Positions 1-8,553 of a DNA stretch of 64,000 nucleotides are shown in pieces. The notes under the pieces are model-generated. The model worked only from the letters and a program-made list of their open reading frames with translations. It searched no databases and was not told where the DNA came from. Location: NCBI RefSeq assembly GCF_900100255.1, contig NZ_FMTS01000006.1, forward strand, positions 62,001 through 126,000. The letters run 5' to 3'. Both the position numbers and the translations under genes were made by a program. The DNA is from Asticcacaulis taihuensis (GTDB lineage Bacteria; Pseudomonadota; Alphaproteobacteria; Caulobacterales; Caulobacteraceae). The first letter of the stretch is position 1, and the number at the start of each line of letters is the position of its first letter.

Positions 1-175
1 GACCCTTCGCGCTCATTTCAACGCCGAGATCGACTTCCGGCCGCGAATCCATGCGCAGGGAATTGGGCGCGCGGGGGTTCTCGAACGAGAAATCGCGGAT
101 GAATTGCGCCAGAACCTGCATTTGCGGGGCGGGCGGTTGTTCGGGGGTGCGCTCGGGCGTGAAGGCGTCAGACAT
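1..175 (-). CDS. secB: Protein-export chaperone SecB (N-terminal part, runs off window)
   Basis: Reading the minus strand from the ATG at 173-175 gives 58 residues that continue beyond the left edge. After a Pro-rich lead, the stretch [15 protein letters not shown] followed by APNSL is the characteristic N-terminus of alphaproteobacterial SecB, the tetrameric cytosolic chaperone that keeps precursors unfolded and hands them to SecA. It is divergent from the Tim44-like gene at 396, an arrangement I recall from other Caulobacteraceae. The remaining two thirds of the protein is not in the window, so integrity cannot be judged. Confidence 0.88.
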   Translation of the reverse strand, partial: MSDAFTPERTPEQPPAPQMQVLAQFIRDFSFENPRAPNSLRMDSRPEVDLGVEMSAKG

Positions 176-395
176 AAAAACAGGCTCCGGTAATCGAATG
201 TGTCGGGGTGGAAAACGGCCGCACCCGACATGTGTGGAAATGCGACTATCAGATAAGAAAATTTTAAGCAATCAAACGAAGAGTTCCGTTTCCTTAAACT
301 TATCCTATATAGTTACCATCCGGGCGCCCGAAAGGCGCCCATATGTGGCTGCCGGCCCGAAAAAGCCAGATTCGAAAACAGAAGAGACGTTTCCC
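176..395. promoter_or_regulatory. Divergent secB / Tim44-like intergenic region with promoter and hairpins
   Basis: This 220-base stretch has no gene. Rightward, a TATATA at 306-311 in an AT-rich run is a plausible -10 for the Tim44-like gene, but I find no good -35. A perfect 7-bp stem GGGCGCC/GGCGCCC with loop CGAAA lies at 322-340, inside the expected leader. A second imperfect stem near 200-237 (TGTCGGGGTG against CACCCGACA) lies on the secB side. Function is inferred only from position. Confidence 0.4.
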
Positions 396-1067
396 GTGAA
401 CACCCAAGTGATAGCCCTCGTTGTTTTTGCCGTGCTGGCTGTGGTGATCCTGTTGCAGCTTTATAATGTGCTGGGTCGCAAGACGGGTTTCCGTCCGGAA
501 GAAAAGCCTGCGGGCCCGAAGGGTGAGGAGCTGGATGCCGCCGTGCGCGCCGAGCGCGTACCGGAGGGGATGCGGATGCCTAATCTCGAAACCCTGAAGA
601 CGCGCGACGTCAATTTCAACGAGATCAACTTTCTGGAAAAGGCACGCGAAACCTATGAGCAGGTGGTGATTGCCTTCCATAAGGGCGAACTCGATCCAAT
701 CAGGGAACGGCTGTCGGAACGCGTATTGACCAGTTTCCGTGATGCCATTGGCCTGCGCACCGGCGCGCCAAAGGATACGGTCAGTTTCGTCGATACGCCC
801 AAGGCCGATCTCGACCTGATCGATTTCAAGGAAGACCTGGCGCAGATCCGTGTCCGCTTCCTGTCCGAACTGGCCTATGAAGAGGTGGTTGTACCGGATG
901 AGGCCACGGATGCCGCCGTGCCGGTCACGACACCGGATAAAAAATCAGAGCCGGCCAAGCCGCACCGTACCTATAAGCGCACCGCCGAATACTGGACCTT
1001 CCAGAAGGTTATGAAAAACCCTGCCAATCCCTGGCTGCTCACCAAGGTAGAGGCGGCCAAGGCGTGA
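396..1067 (+). CDS. Tim44/TimA-family membrane-anchored protein
   Basis: The 223-residue product starts with one N-terminal hydrophobic segment (about residues 3-20, TQVIALVVFAVLAVVILLQL) followed by a soluble domain with the Tim44-like pattern: NFLEKARETYEQVVIAFHKG, then a segment on misfolding-prone C-terminal beta strands (SFVDTPKADLDLIDF). Bacterial relatives of mitochondrial Tim44 are inner-membrane proteins of uncertain role. I chose GTG at 396 because the open frame upstream crosses the divergent promoter region and reads as non-protein, and this start puts the membrane segment at the N-terminus. Its stop overlaps the mltA start (GTGA), so the two are probably translationally coupled. 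Confidence 0.82.
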   Translation: MNTQVIALVVFAVLAVVILLQLYNVLGRKTGFRPEEKPAGPKGEELDAAVRAERVPEGMRMPNLETLKTRDVNFNEINFLEKARETYEQVVIAFHKGELDPIRERLSERVLTSFRDAIGLRTGAPKDTVSFVDTPKADLDLIDFKEDLAQIRVRFLSELAYEEVVVPDEATDAAVPVTTPDKKSEPAKPHRTYKRTAEYWTFQKVMKNPANPWLLTKVEAAKA

Positions 1068-2209
1068 GGCTGAGGTCAGGTTTTGCACTTGGCCTGCTGG
1101 CCTTGCTGGTGGCTGCCTGCGCCGAAAGGCCGGTCACGCCGCCGGTGGTGACACCGCCGAAGACGCCCGAAACGCCGCCGGTCTACCTGCCGACGCCCGT
1201 GCCGGAAGGTGCGCGCCTGTCCGACCTGCCCGGCTGGGAAAACACAGATCCGTTTATCGCCATCGAGGCCCTGCGTGCCACCTGCCAGTATAAAAAGGGC
1301 CGCCAGTACGCTCCTGTTTGCGCCGACATGGCCCGGCAGGATTTCGAGACGCCGCAGCAGATCATGGCTTTCCTCAACGTGCATTTCCGCGTCGAAAAGG
1401 TTGAAGGACAAGGTTTACTGACCGGCTATTTCGTGCCGGATTATGACGCACAACTGACGCGGGACGCGGAGTTTTCGCAGCCTGTGCGCACAAAACCCGC
1501 CGATCTGGTCTATGTGCCGGGGTCGCAGATGACGCCGGCTTCCTCGGCGCCCAAGGTAGCGGCGCGCCGGCTGGGCGATCTCTACGTCCCCTACTTCACC
1601 CGCGCCGAAATCGAGCAACTGCCCGCAACCGCGCAATACTACATGCGGCCGGAAGATTATTTCTTCATGCAGCTTCAGGGGTCGGGCTTCCTTGATCTGC
1701 CCGATGGCAAACGTGTTTATGCCGCCTATGCCGCCGATAATGGCTGGCCATTTGTCGGTATCGCCAAGACTTTGACTGAGCGCGGAATCCTCGACAAGAC
1801 GCAGACCTCCGGTGACAATATCCACGCCTGGCTGGCGGCGCATCGCGGGCCGGAAGCCACCGAGATCATGAACGCCAATCCGCGCTACGGCTTCTTTGCC
1901 ATCCAGCCGGACCAGACCGAACCGGTCGGCGCGTCGGGCCTGGCGCTGCCTTCGGGATCGGCCATCGCCATTGACCCGACGCAGAATGACATGGGCGACC
2001 TGTTCTGGATCGATGCCGATGCCGGCGCCCTCAAGGATTCGTTCCCGGCCTATCAGCGCATGGTGGCGGCGCTCGATACCGGCGGGGCGATCAAGGGCAA
2101 GATACGGGCCGACCTCTATGTTGGCCACGGCCAGCACGCCGGATCGGAAGCCGGCCGCATCAAGCACACCCTGCGCATGTGGCGGCTGGTGCCCTACACG
2201 GGCGGCTAA
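1064..2209 (+). CDS. mltA: Membrane-bound lytic murein transglycosylase A (lipoprotein)
   Basis: The 381-residue protein begins with a lipoprotein signal (LALLVAACAERP, lipobox LVAAC, Cys 19) and a Pro/Thr-rich linker. The body carries MltA features: a central GLLTGYFVPDYDAQL segment, the FMQLQGSGFLDLPDGK barrel motif, and the C-terminal 3D-domain WIDADAG...HGQHAGSEAGRIK with the conserved aspartates. MltA cleaves the MurNAc-GlcNAc bond of peptidoglycan with 1,6-anhydro product, at the outer membrane. The GTG start overlaps the preceding stop, which indicates coupling. It converges with and overlaps the next minus-strand gene by four bases. Confidence 0.93.
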   Translation: MRLRSGFALGLLALLVAACAERPVTPPVVTPPKTPETPPVYLPTPVPEGARLSDLPGWENTDPFIAIEALRATCQYKKGRQYAPVCADMARQDFETPQQIMAFLNVHFRVEKVEGQGLLTGYFVPDYDAQLTRDAEFSQPVRTKPADLVYVPGSQMTPASSAPKVAARRLGDLYVPYFTRAEIEQLPATAQYYMRPEDYFFMQLQGSGFLDLPDGKRVYAAYAADNGWPFVGIAKTLTERGILDKTQTSGDNIHAWLAAHRGPEATEIMNANPRYGFFAIQPDQTEPVGASGLALPSGSAIAIDPTQNDMGDLFWIDADAGALKDSFPAYQRMVAALDTGGAIKGKIRADLYVGHGQHAGSEAGRIKHTLRMWRLVPYTGG

Positions 2210-2616
2210 AACCTAAAGGCTATTCGCAGGGCATCAAAACACAAAAGGCCCAAAACGCCCGAACTCGCCAGAAACAGGCAGAAGCGGATGGTGGTGATAT
2301 TGGCCGTCGATTGCACGATCGAATGAATGATCCGCAGGGCGACATAGAGCCAGGCGAGATATTCCATGCCTGGATTGGACAGGCCGCTCAGGAAAATACC
2401 GAGACACAGCGCGTAAAACAGGGTCGGCTGTTGCATAAGGTTGTTGTAATTGTCGGCGGCCCATTGCGCCTGGGGCGGCATCTGGCGGATGGCCTCGCCG
2501 CTTTGCAGGCGGGCTTCCGATATGGCGTAGCGGACAAGCGCTGGCAGCCTGCGGACATAGAGCCAGACAAGCATGATCATCGACCAGGCAACAAGCGCGA
2601 GCACGGGTTGTATCAT
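2206..2616 (-). CDS. MAPEG-family small integral membrane protein
   Basis: The 136-residue protein has about four hydrophobic segments and the MAPEG arrangement: a first helix (ALVAWSMIMLVWLYV), a loop with NYNNLMQQPTLFYALC in which the Asn-x-x-Glx-Gln-Pro-x-x-Phe core is typical, then EYLAWLYVALRIIHSIVQ and a final helix. The family includes membrane glutathione transferases and leukotriene enzymes, but the bacterial members are mostly uncharacterised, so no substrate can be given. It is convergent with mltA and stands alone on its strand. Confidence 0.8.
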   Translation of the reverse strand: MIQPVLALVAWSMIMLVWLYVRRLPALVRYAISEARLQSGEAIRQMPPQAQWAADNYNNLMQQPTLFYALCLGIFLSGLSNPGMEYLAWLYVALRIIHSIVQSTANITTIRFCLFLASSGVLGLLCFDALRIAFRF

Positions 2617-2770
2617 AGTGCCTGCAACCTAACCGCCAAAAGCTAAATTAAGATTGAATAACGCGGCATAAACCATAATGGCCGGTCATGTTTTTTAACC
2701 GCGCGAACACGCATTTCACACATTTCCCGCACAGAACTGTGATATCCGGACCACTGGTTATAACAGGGTC

Positions 2771-2988
2771 GAAATGGTAAAAGTTGATCCGTCATCCAGG
2801 ATCAAATGGGTGGCCCGCCGGTATCAGGCTATGCCCCGCCCGGTCCGTGCGGAAAGGTCAAAAACGAGAGGCTGCGCACCATCCCCCCGGTGCGTCGGCC
2901 ACGAACCGAGACGCAAAGGCCCCTTCCCCCCATAAAGGGTTTTTGCGCCAAAGCCGCCAGTCCCCGCCGGATTGGCGGCTTTTTATTG
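2771..2988 (+). ncRNA. Candidate structured RNA or leader upstream of gdhZ
   Basis: The stretch from 2617 to 3268 has no convincing reading frame. Within it, a TATAAC at 2759-2764 could serve as a -10. Downstream are three consecutive hairpins: GCGCACC/GGTGCGT at 2874-2895, a bulged stem at 2912-2947 (CGCAAA and CCCTT against AAGGG and TTTGCG), and a perfect 10-bp terminator stem at 2950-2982. The order (promoter, hairpins, terminator) suits a small RNA or an attenuated leader of gdhZ. I do not recognise a named family, and transcription is not demonstrated. Confidence 0.3.
2950..2988 (+). terminator. Intrinsic terminator 280 bases before gdhZ
   Basis: AAAGCCGCCA (2950-2959) and TGGCGGCTTT (2973-2982) form a perfect 10-bp stem followed by TTATT. 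No protein gene precedes it on this strand for over 700 bases (mltA ends at 2209), so it either ends a small RNA or attenuates gdhZ. The leading A residues allow it to act on the minus strand too. Confidence 0.6.
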
Positions 2989-3002
2989 CGCACAATGAAT
3001 GC

Positions 3003-3100
3003 GAGGCCCGCGCCGTTTGAGCGCATGCCGGACGCAAAGCGTCCGGCAAGCACAAGTGTGCGTCCGAGCCGATGCGAGGAGGCCCGCGCCGTTTGAGCGC
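3003..3100 (+). repeat. 22-bp perfect direct repeat flanking a 9-bp hairpin
   Basis: The 22 bases starting GAGGCCCGCGCC and ending TTTGAGCGC occur at 3003-3024 and again at 3079-3100, a 76-base period. Directly after the first copy lies a perfect hairpin GCCGGACGC-AAA-GCGTCCGGC at 3027-3047. The element sits in the gdhZ upstream region. It could be a regulatory repeat or a remnant of an intergenic repeat; the sequence alone does not decide. Confidence 0.7.
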
Positions 3101-3268
3101 CAATAAAGTGATCACAAAATCCCGTTTCCAGGGCAACTTTGTAGTGAAACCGTTGCGGGCTTTTGTTAAACAATGCGTCGCATACTCCGGCTCCAGCTCG
3201 GAGCCTATAATAATGAACCGTGAACCGGCGCCACCCGGCACTCGCGGTCAGGACAAGTGGAAATACAT

Positions 3269-6200
3269 ATGGACACGCTCACGCCCGGCGAAAGCCAATC
3301 CCCCTCGAAAGACGCCTTGATCAGGGCGTTCATAGCCAGCCGGGGAGCGAAGGATTTCCTCAGGCTTGACGAATGTGAAAAAAGCTTCCTGACCCAGATA
3401 CTTGAAGATTTCGACGCGGACGAACTGCCGGGCCTCGACGCCGGTGATCTCAATCGTGTTGTTGACGGCTTCTGGCAGTATGGCGGCCGGCGCGATGGCG
3501 CCCAGACCCTGCGGCGCATCATGCCGGTGCTCGATGAAGCGGGCCAGCCGACAGCCTATGACGCAGTCGAGATCGTCCAGGGCGACTCGCCATTCATCGT
3601 CGAAACCGTGATGGGCGAACTGATCGACCAGGGGGTTTCGATCCGGTCGATGTTCCATCCGGTGGTGACCACGCACCGTGATTTCGACGGCAACCGCAAT
3701 AAGGCGGGTGATGACTCGAAAGAGTCGATGATGCTGGTTTTCATCGAAAGACAGAGTGCCGATCGGCACAAACAGATACTGGAAGGCATTGACCAGAGCC
3801 TGAACGACCTGAAGCTGGCGGTGCGTGACTTCCCGCGAATGCAGAAGCTTCTGGCCGATGAGATCGAGGCGCTCGAACGCCAGCGTGGTAATCCCGGCAT
3901 TGATTCCGCGACCCTGGAAGAAAATCTCGCCTTCCTGCGCTGGATCGACGAAAACCACTTCGTCTTCCTGGGCGCCCGCGGCTATGCCTATCCGCGCGCT
4001 GATGACGGATCATATGCCCGCGAGGAGCCGCTAAACCAGATGCAGGAAGGGTTCGGCGTATTGCGTGACGCTAACCGCGCCGTTCTGCGCCGCTCAAGCG
4101 AGCCGGCGGTTCTCAGCCAGCAACTGATGACGCAACTGGAAAGCTCAGAGCCGGTGACAGTGGCCAAGGCCAATCTCAAGTCCCGTGTCCACCGCCGGGT
4201 TTATATGGATTATATCGGGGTGAAGCGCTATGGCCCCGACGGCAAGGCGTCCGGTGAGGTGCGTTTCGTCGGCCTCTTCACCTCTGAAGCCTATGACCGG
4301 CCAGCCTTCGAGGTGCCGCTGGTGCGCAAAAAGGCCGAGCATGTGCTGCATGAGGCGGCGGCGCTGGGTCTCCAGGGCGGTTATAATGAAAAGCGCCTGA
4401 AGAACATCGTCGAGACCTATCCGCGCGACGAACTGTTCCAGATGACGGAGCAGGATTTGCTGCGCATCGCCCGCGGCGTGCTGCACCTGAGTGACCGGCC
4501 GCGGGTCAAGCTGTTTACCCGTACCGATCCGTTCGACCGTTTCATTTCGGTGATGCTCTATATTCCGCGCGAAATTTACCAGTCGCGGATGCAGAAACAG
4601 GCCGGGGATATCCTGGCCGCCGCGTGGTGCGGCCGGGTTTCGGCGTCCTACAGCTATATCTCGGATTCGCTGCTGTCCTGCATCCATTATATTATCGGCG
4701 TTACCCCCGGCGATCACTTCGATCCCAATATCGCCGATGTCGAGGCCGATATCGAGAACATTACCCGCACCTGGCCGCAAAAGGTTGAGGCGCAGGTGAC
4801 GCGGCAGGAAACGGCGACGAAAGGTCTCGACTGGATGACCTGGGCGGCGGCTTTCCCTGCCGGCTATCAGGATCGTTATACGCCGGCCGAAGCCGTAACC
4901 GATTCAACGGTTCTTAGCGCGCTTGCGGTGGATGCACCGGTCAATGTCCGGGCCTACCAACGTCTGGAAGATGCGGAAAACATCTTCTGCTTCAAGCTCT
5001 ACACGCGCGCCGAAAAAGCCATTCCACTGTCGGATATCCTGCCGGTTCTCGGCAATATGGGCCTGAAGACGCTGGAGGAATACGGCTATCACGTCCGTTC
5101 GGAAGCGATCGGCACCTACTGGGTGCATGAATTCATCCTGAAGCTGCCGCGCGGCCATGCCGGCGCTTTCGCCGATTTCCGCGATGAATTCGAGCAAACC
5201 CTGCTGGCCTTGTGGTACGGCCGGACCGAGGATGACGGTTTCAACGCCCTCGCCCTGACCGGGCAATCCTGGCGTGAGGTGGCCCTGTTGCGCGCCTTCT
5301 GCCGCTATCGCGTCCAGTCGGGACTCGATCCGAGCCCCGATATCCAGCAGGCGGCCCTGCGCGAAAATCCTCAGGTGGTCGAGGCACTGCTGGCGTTGTT
5401 CAATGCCAAGTTTGCCTTGGGTGGCGGCGATGCGAAGCTGCGCCTGACGGCGGTGGAAGCCGCCACGCAAAATATCGATACCCTGCTGCAAAAGGTCGCC
5501 AGCCTTGACCATGACCGCGTTTTGCGCCGTCTGGCCGCTCTGATCGGTGCCATGCGCCGCACCAACTATTTCCAGAAGGACGCCGCGGGTAACGACAAGC
5601 CCTATATCTCCTTCAAGGTCGCCAGCCGTGAACTGGCCGACCTGCCGGAGCCCAAGCCCTACCGCGAAATCTTTATCTGGTCACCGGGTGTCGAAGGCGT
5701 CCACCTGCGCTTCGGACCGGTGGCGCGCGGTGGTCTGCGCTGGTCCGACCGCAAGGACGATTTCCGCACCGAGGTGCTGGGGCTGGTCAAGGCACAGCAG
5801 GTAAAGAACGCGGTCATCGTGCCGGTTGGCTCGAAAGGCGGCTTCTTCCCGAAGAAACTGCCTAAAAACGGCACGCCGGACGAGGTGAAAAACGCCGCCA
5901 TCATCGCCTACAAGACCTTCCTGTCGGGCCTGCTCGATCTGACCGACAATCTGGACGGCAAGGGTAATATAATTCCGCCGGCCGATGTCATCCGCTGGGA
6001 TGATCCCGATCCGTATCTGGTCGTCGCCGCCGACAAGGGCACGGCCACCTTCTCCGATATCGCCAATGGCGTCTCGGCGGATTATAATTTCTGGCTGAGC
6101 GATGCCTTCGCCTCGGGCGGATCGGTCGGTTACGACCACAAGGCTATGGGGATTACGGCGCGCGGTGCGTGGGAAGCGGTCAAGCGCCACTTCCGCGAAA

Positions 6201-8125
6201 TGGGCAAGGATATCCAGTCGGAAACCTTCACGGTAGCGGGCGTCGGCGATATGTCGGGCGATGTCTTCGGCAACGGCATGTTGCTGTCGGAAAAGACGCT
6301 TCTGGTCGCTGCCTTCGATCACCGTGATATCTTTATCGATCCTAACCCCGACCCGGCCAGATCGTTCGCCGAACGCCAGCGCATGTTCGCCCTGCCCCGC
6401 TCAAGCTGGCAGGATTACAACAAGAATCTGATCTCGAAGGGCGGCGGGGTCTTCCCGCGCAGTCAGAAATCGATCCCGCTGTCGCCGGAAATCAAGGCGT
6501 TGCTCGATCTCGATGCCAATGAAGTCTCGCCGTTCGAGCTGATGCAGGCCATTCTGAAGGCGCGCGTGGAACTGCTCTATTTCGGCGGCATAGGCACCTA
6601 TATCAAGTCACCGGCGCAAGGTCATCTCGATGTCGGTGACAAGGCCAATGACGCCATCCGTATTGATGGCAATGAGGTGCGCGCCAGGGTGATCGGCGAA
6701 GGCGCCAATCTCGGTGTCACCCAGGCCGGGCGGATATCTTGCTCCGAAAATGGCGTACGGCTCAATACCGATGCCATCGATAATTCCGCCGGTGTCGATT
6801 GCTCCGATCACGAGGTCAATATCAAGATCCTGCTCAGCCAGGTCATCGCCTCCGGCAAGCTGAAAGCCGAGGCGCGTGATGACCTGCTGGCCAGCATGAC
6901 CGATGATGTGGCGCGCCATGTGTTGAAGCACAATTATGACCAGACCCTGGCCCTGTCACTCCAGGAAGCGACGTCTGCCGCGGACAATAGCGCACAACAA
7001 GCCTTCATGTCCGGCCTCGAAAAGCGCGGCCGTCTCGATCGCAAGGTCGAGGGCCTGCCATCCAATTCCGCACTCGAAGCGCGCAAGGCCGGCGGCCACG
7101 GCCTGTACCGCCCGGAACTGGCGGTCATCACCGCCTACGCCAAGCTGGTTCTGTTCGATGATATCGTGGCCGGAGATGCGCCGGATGATGCCGGGCATGA
7201 ACCGGTGCTGGTGCGCTATTTCCCGCCGGCTTTGCATGGCTATACTGATGCCATCCGCAAGCACCGCCTGCATCGTGAAATCATCGCCACGGTGATTAGC
7301 AACGAAATCGTCAATGTCTGCGGACCGAGCTTCGCCATGCGCCTCACCCACGGCGCCGGGGTCGATACATCGGCCCTTGTGCGGGCGTTCGAGGCCACGC
7401 GTCAGTTGTTCGGCATCAATTCGCTGTGGAGCGCGGTCAATGCGCTTGACAATAAAATACCGGCAGAGGCGCAAACCGCGCTTTACAGCGATCTGGCCAG
7501 CTTTGTCCGCCACCAGACCTACTGGATCGCGCGACGTCATGCCGGGCAAACGGTCGATCTGGCCACCATGCTGAAGCCGTATGCGGAAGGGGTCTCAAAC
7601 CTTCTAGTCCAGGGGGATGCGGCCCTTACCGCTGCCACCAAGGCCCGTCTGGCCGATCGCGTGACCGAGCTGGAAGCCCAGGGTTGCCCGGCCGACCTGG
7701 CGGCGCGGATCACGCGCCTCAGCGCCTTCCACCATGCGTCGGATATCATCGACCTGGCGACGGAAAAGAAAAAGCCGCTCGACAAGACGGCCGAGCTTTA
7801 TTTCCTGACCGGCGCGCATTTCGGTTTCGATGGCTTGCAGGCCGGCGCCGGCAATCTGGCCTCACATGATCCGTGGGACCGCATGGCAACCCGCCGTTTG
7901 ATCGAGGATGTGCTGTCCGAGCAGAAAACGGTGGTGAAGACTATGATGGCCCGCATGTCGCCGTCGGAAAGCCCGGCCCAGATTATCGAGAACTGGGAAG
8001 CCGAGAACAAGACGCTGATCGAGCCCTTGCAACAGATGATGGCCGATATGGAAACCGGCGGCTGGAGTTTCGCCAAGCTGACCATCGTCAATGCCCTGCT
8101 GCGCGAATGGGCAGCGAAGCTGTAG
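3269..8125 (+). CDS. gdhZ: Large NAD-specific glutamate dehydrogenase (GDH-1600 class)
   Basis: The 1618-residue protein belongs to the very large NAD-dependent glutamate dehydrogenases, which oxidise glutamate to 2-oxoglutarate and ammonia. N-terminal ACT-like regulatory regions precede the catalytic core, where RGGLRWSDRKDDFRTEVLGL and VPVGSKGGFFPKK (around residues 820-875) are hallmark motifs; GVGDMSGDVFGNGMLLS and EGANLGVTQAGR follow. In Caulobacter the orthologue GdhZ also stimulates FtsZ GTPase activity and links metabolism to division; that role here is inference. I prefer ATG at 3269 over an in-frame GTG at 3257 because a TGGA precedes it at a suitable distance. Length matches the family, with no visible damage. 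Confidence 0.95.
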   Translation: MDTLTPGESQSPSKDALIRAFIASRGAKDFLRLDECEKSFLTQILEDFDADELPGLDAGDLNRVVDGFWQYGGRRDGAQTLRRIMPVLDEAGQPTAYDAVEIVQGDSPFIVETVMGELIDQGVSIRSMFHPVVTTHRDFDGNRNKAGDDSKESMMLVFIERQSADRHKQILEGIDQSLNDLKLAVRDFPRMQKLLADEIEALERQRGNPGIDSATLEENLAFLRWIDENHFVFLGARGYAYPRADDGSYAREEPLNQMQEGFGVLRDANRAVLRRSSEPAVLSQQLMTQLESSEPVTVAKANLKSRVHRRVYMDYIGVKRYGPDGKASGEVRFVGLFTSEAYDRPAFEVPLVRKKAEHVLHEAAALGLQGGYNEKRLKNIVETYPRDELFQMTEQDLLRIARGVLHLSDRPRVKLFTRTDPFDRFISVMLYIPREIYQSRMQKQAGDILAAAWCGRVSASYSYISDSLLSCIHYIIGVTPGDHFDPNIADVEADIENITRTWPQKVEAQVTRQETATKGLDWMTWAAAFPAGYQDRYTPAEAVTDSTVLSALAVDAPVNVRAYQRLEDAENIFCFKLYTRAEKAIPLSDILPVLGNMGLKTLEEYGYHVRSEAIGTYWVHEFILKLPRGHAGAFADFRDEFEQTLLALWYGRTEDDGFNALALTGQSWREVALLRAFCRYRVQSGLDPSPDIQQAALRENPQVVEALLALFNAKFALGGGDAKLRLTAVEAATQNIDTLLQKVASLDHDRVLRRLAALIGAMRRTNYFQKDAAGNDKPYISFKVASRELADLPEPKPYREIFIWSPGVEGVHLRFGPVARGGLRWSDRKDDFRTEVLGLVKAQQVKNAVIVPVGSKGGFFPKKLPKNGTPDEVKNAAIIAYKTFLSGLLDLTDNLDGKGNIIPPADVIRWDDPDPYLVVAADKGTATFSDIANGVSADYNFWLSDAFASGGSVGYDHKAMGITARGAWEAVKRHFREMGKDIQSETFTVAGVGDMSGDVFGNGMLLSEKTLLVAAFDHRDIFIDPNPDPARSFAERQRMFALPRSSWQDYNKNLISKGGGVFPRSQKSIPLSPEIKALLDLDANEVSPFELMQAILKARVELLYFGGIGTYIKSPAQGHLDVGDKANDAIRIDGNEVRARVIGEGANLGVTQAGRISCSENGVRLNTDAIDNSAGVDCSDHEVNIKILLSQVIASGKLKAEARDDLLASMTDDVARHVLKHNYDQTLALSLQEATSAADNSAQQAFMSGLEKRGRLDRKVEGLPSNSALEARKAGGHGLYRPELAVITAYAKLVLFDDIVAGDAPDDAGHEPVLVRYFPPALHGYTDAIRKHRLHREIIATVISNEIVNVCGPSFAMRLTHGAGVDTSALVRAFEATRQLFGINSLWSAVNALDNKIPAEAQTALYSDLASFVRHQTYWIARRHAGQTVDLATMLKPYAEGVSNLLVQGDAALTAATKARLADRVTELEAQGCPADLAARITRLSAFHHASDIIDLATEKKKPLDKTAELYFLTGAHFGFDGLQAGAGNLASHDPWDRMATRRLIEDVLSEQKTVVKTMMARMSPSESPAQIIENWEAENKTLIEPLQQMMADMETGGWSFAKLTIVNALLREWAAKL

Positions 8126-8134
8126 AGACCCATT

Positions 8135-8488
8135 ATGCTGTTAAGCCTGACGCCAATGCTGCAAACCGAGAGTATCCCGGAAACCAAACAATGGTATGCC
8201 GAGGCGCTCGGATTCACATGCGTTTCCAGGCCGGATGACAACTGGTGCCATCTTGTGAAAGACAAGGTCGAACTGATGTTCATGACAAATGATCATCTGG
8301 GAAAACCCCAAGCCACAGCGACGCAATATATTGTCGTCGACGATGTCATGGTGCTTTATGACGATATCAAGCACAGGGTGACAGTCGAATGGGGGCCGGA
8401 GCGTATGTCTTACGGCATGTTGGAGTTCGCCATCAGGGACAATAATGGCTATCTGCTTAGTTTTGGCCAGGATATCAGCAGACCTTAA
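8135..8488 (+). CDS. VOC-superfamily (glyoxalase/bleomycin-resistance-like) protein
   Basis: This 117-residue protein has the single-module VOC fold pattern: SLTPMLQTESIPETKQWY followed by EALGF near the N-terminus, a middle strand WCHLVKDKVELMFM, and a C-terminal DNNGYLLSFGQD that provides the usual metal-site glutamine/glutamate region, although the canonical final Glu is not obvious. Members include lyases, dioxygenases and antibiotic-binding proteins, so no reaction can be assigned. It starts nine bases after gdhZ and may be cotranscribed with it. Confidence 0.78.
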   Translation: MLLSLTPMLQTESIPETKQWYAEALGFTCVSRPDDNWCHLVKDKVELMFMTNDHLGKPQATATQYIVVDDVMVLYDDIKHRVTVEWGPERMSYGMLEFAIRDNNGYLLSFGQDISRP

Positions 8489-8503
8489 CAAGCCTCTTGT
8501 CTT

Positions 8504-8553
8504 GGCGGCGCTTTAGGCCCATTTACGGCTCAGTTATTGCTTAAGGCGCCGCC
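8504..8553 (+). promoter_or_regulatory. 12-bp stem ending at the nfu start codon
   Basis: Bases 8504-8515 (GGCGGCGCTTTA) pair with 8542-8553 (TAAGGCGCCGCC) through twelve pairs including one G-T wobble, enclosing a 26-base loop. The right arm contains the only purine-rich Shine-Dalgarno-like bases and its last base touches the ATG at 8554. If transcribed, this would bury the ribosome entry region. It is a sequence observation; regulation is inferred. Confidence 0.5.

Noticed and set aside
2895-2950. Resemblance to a c-di-GMP-I riboswitch (GACGCAAAG)
   Set aside because: Only the short ACGCAAAG word fits; the paired GGCAAACC and receptor elements expected of the class are not present in order.
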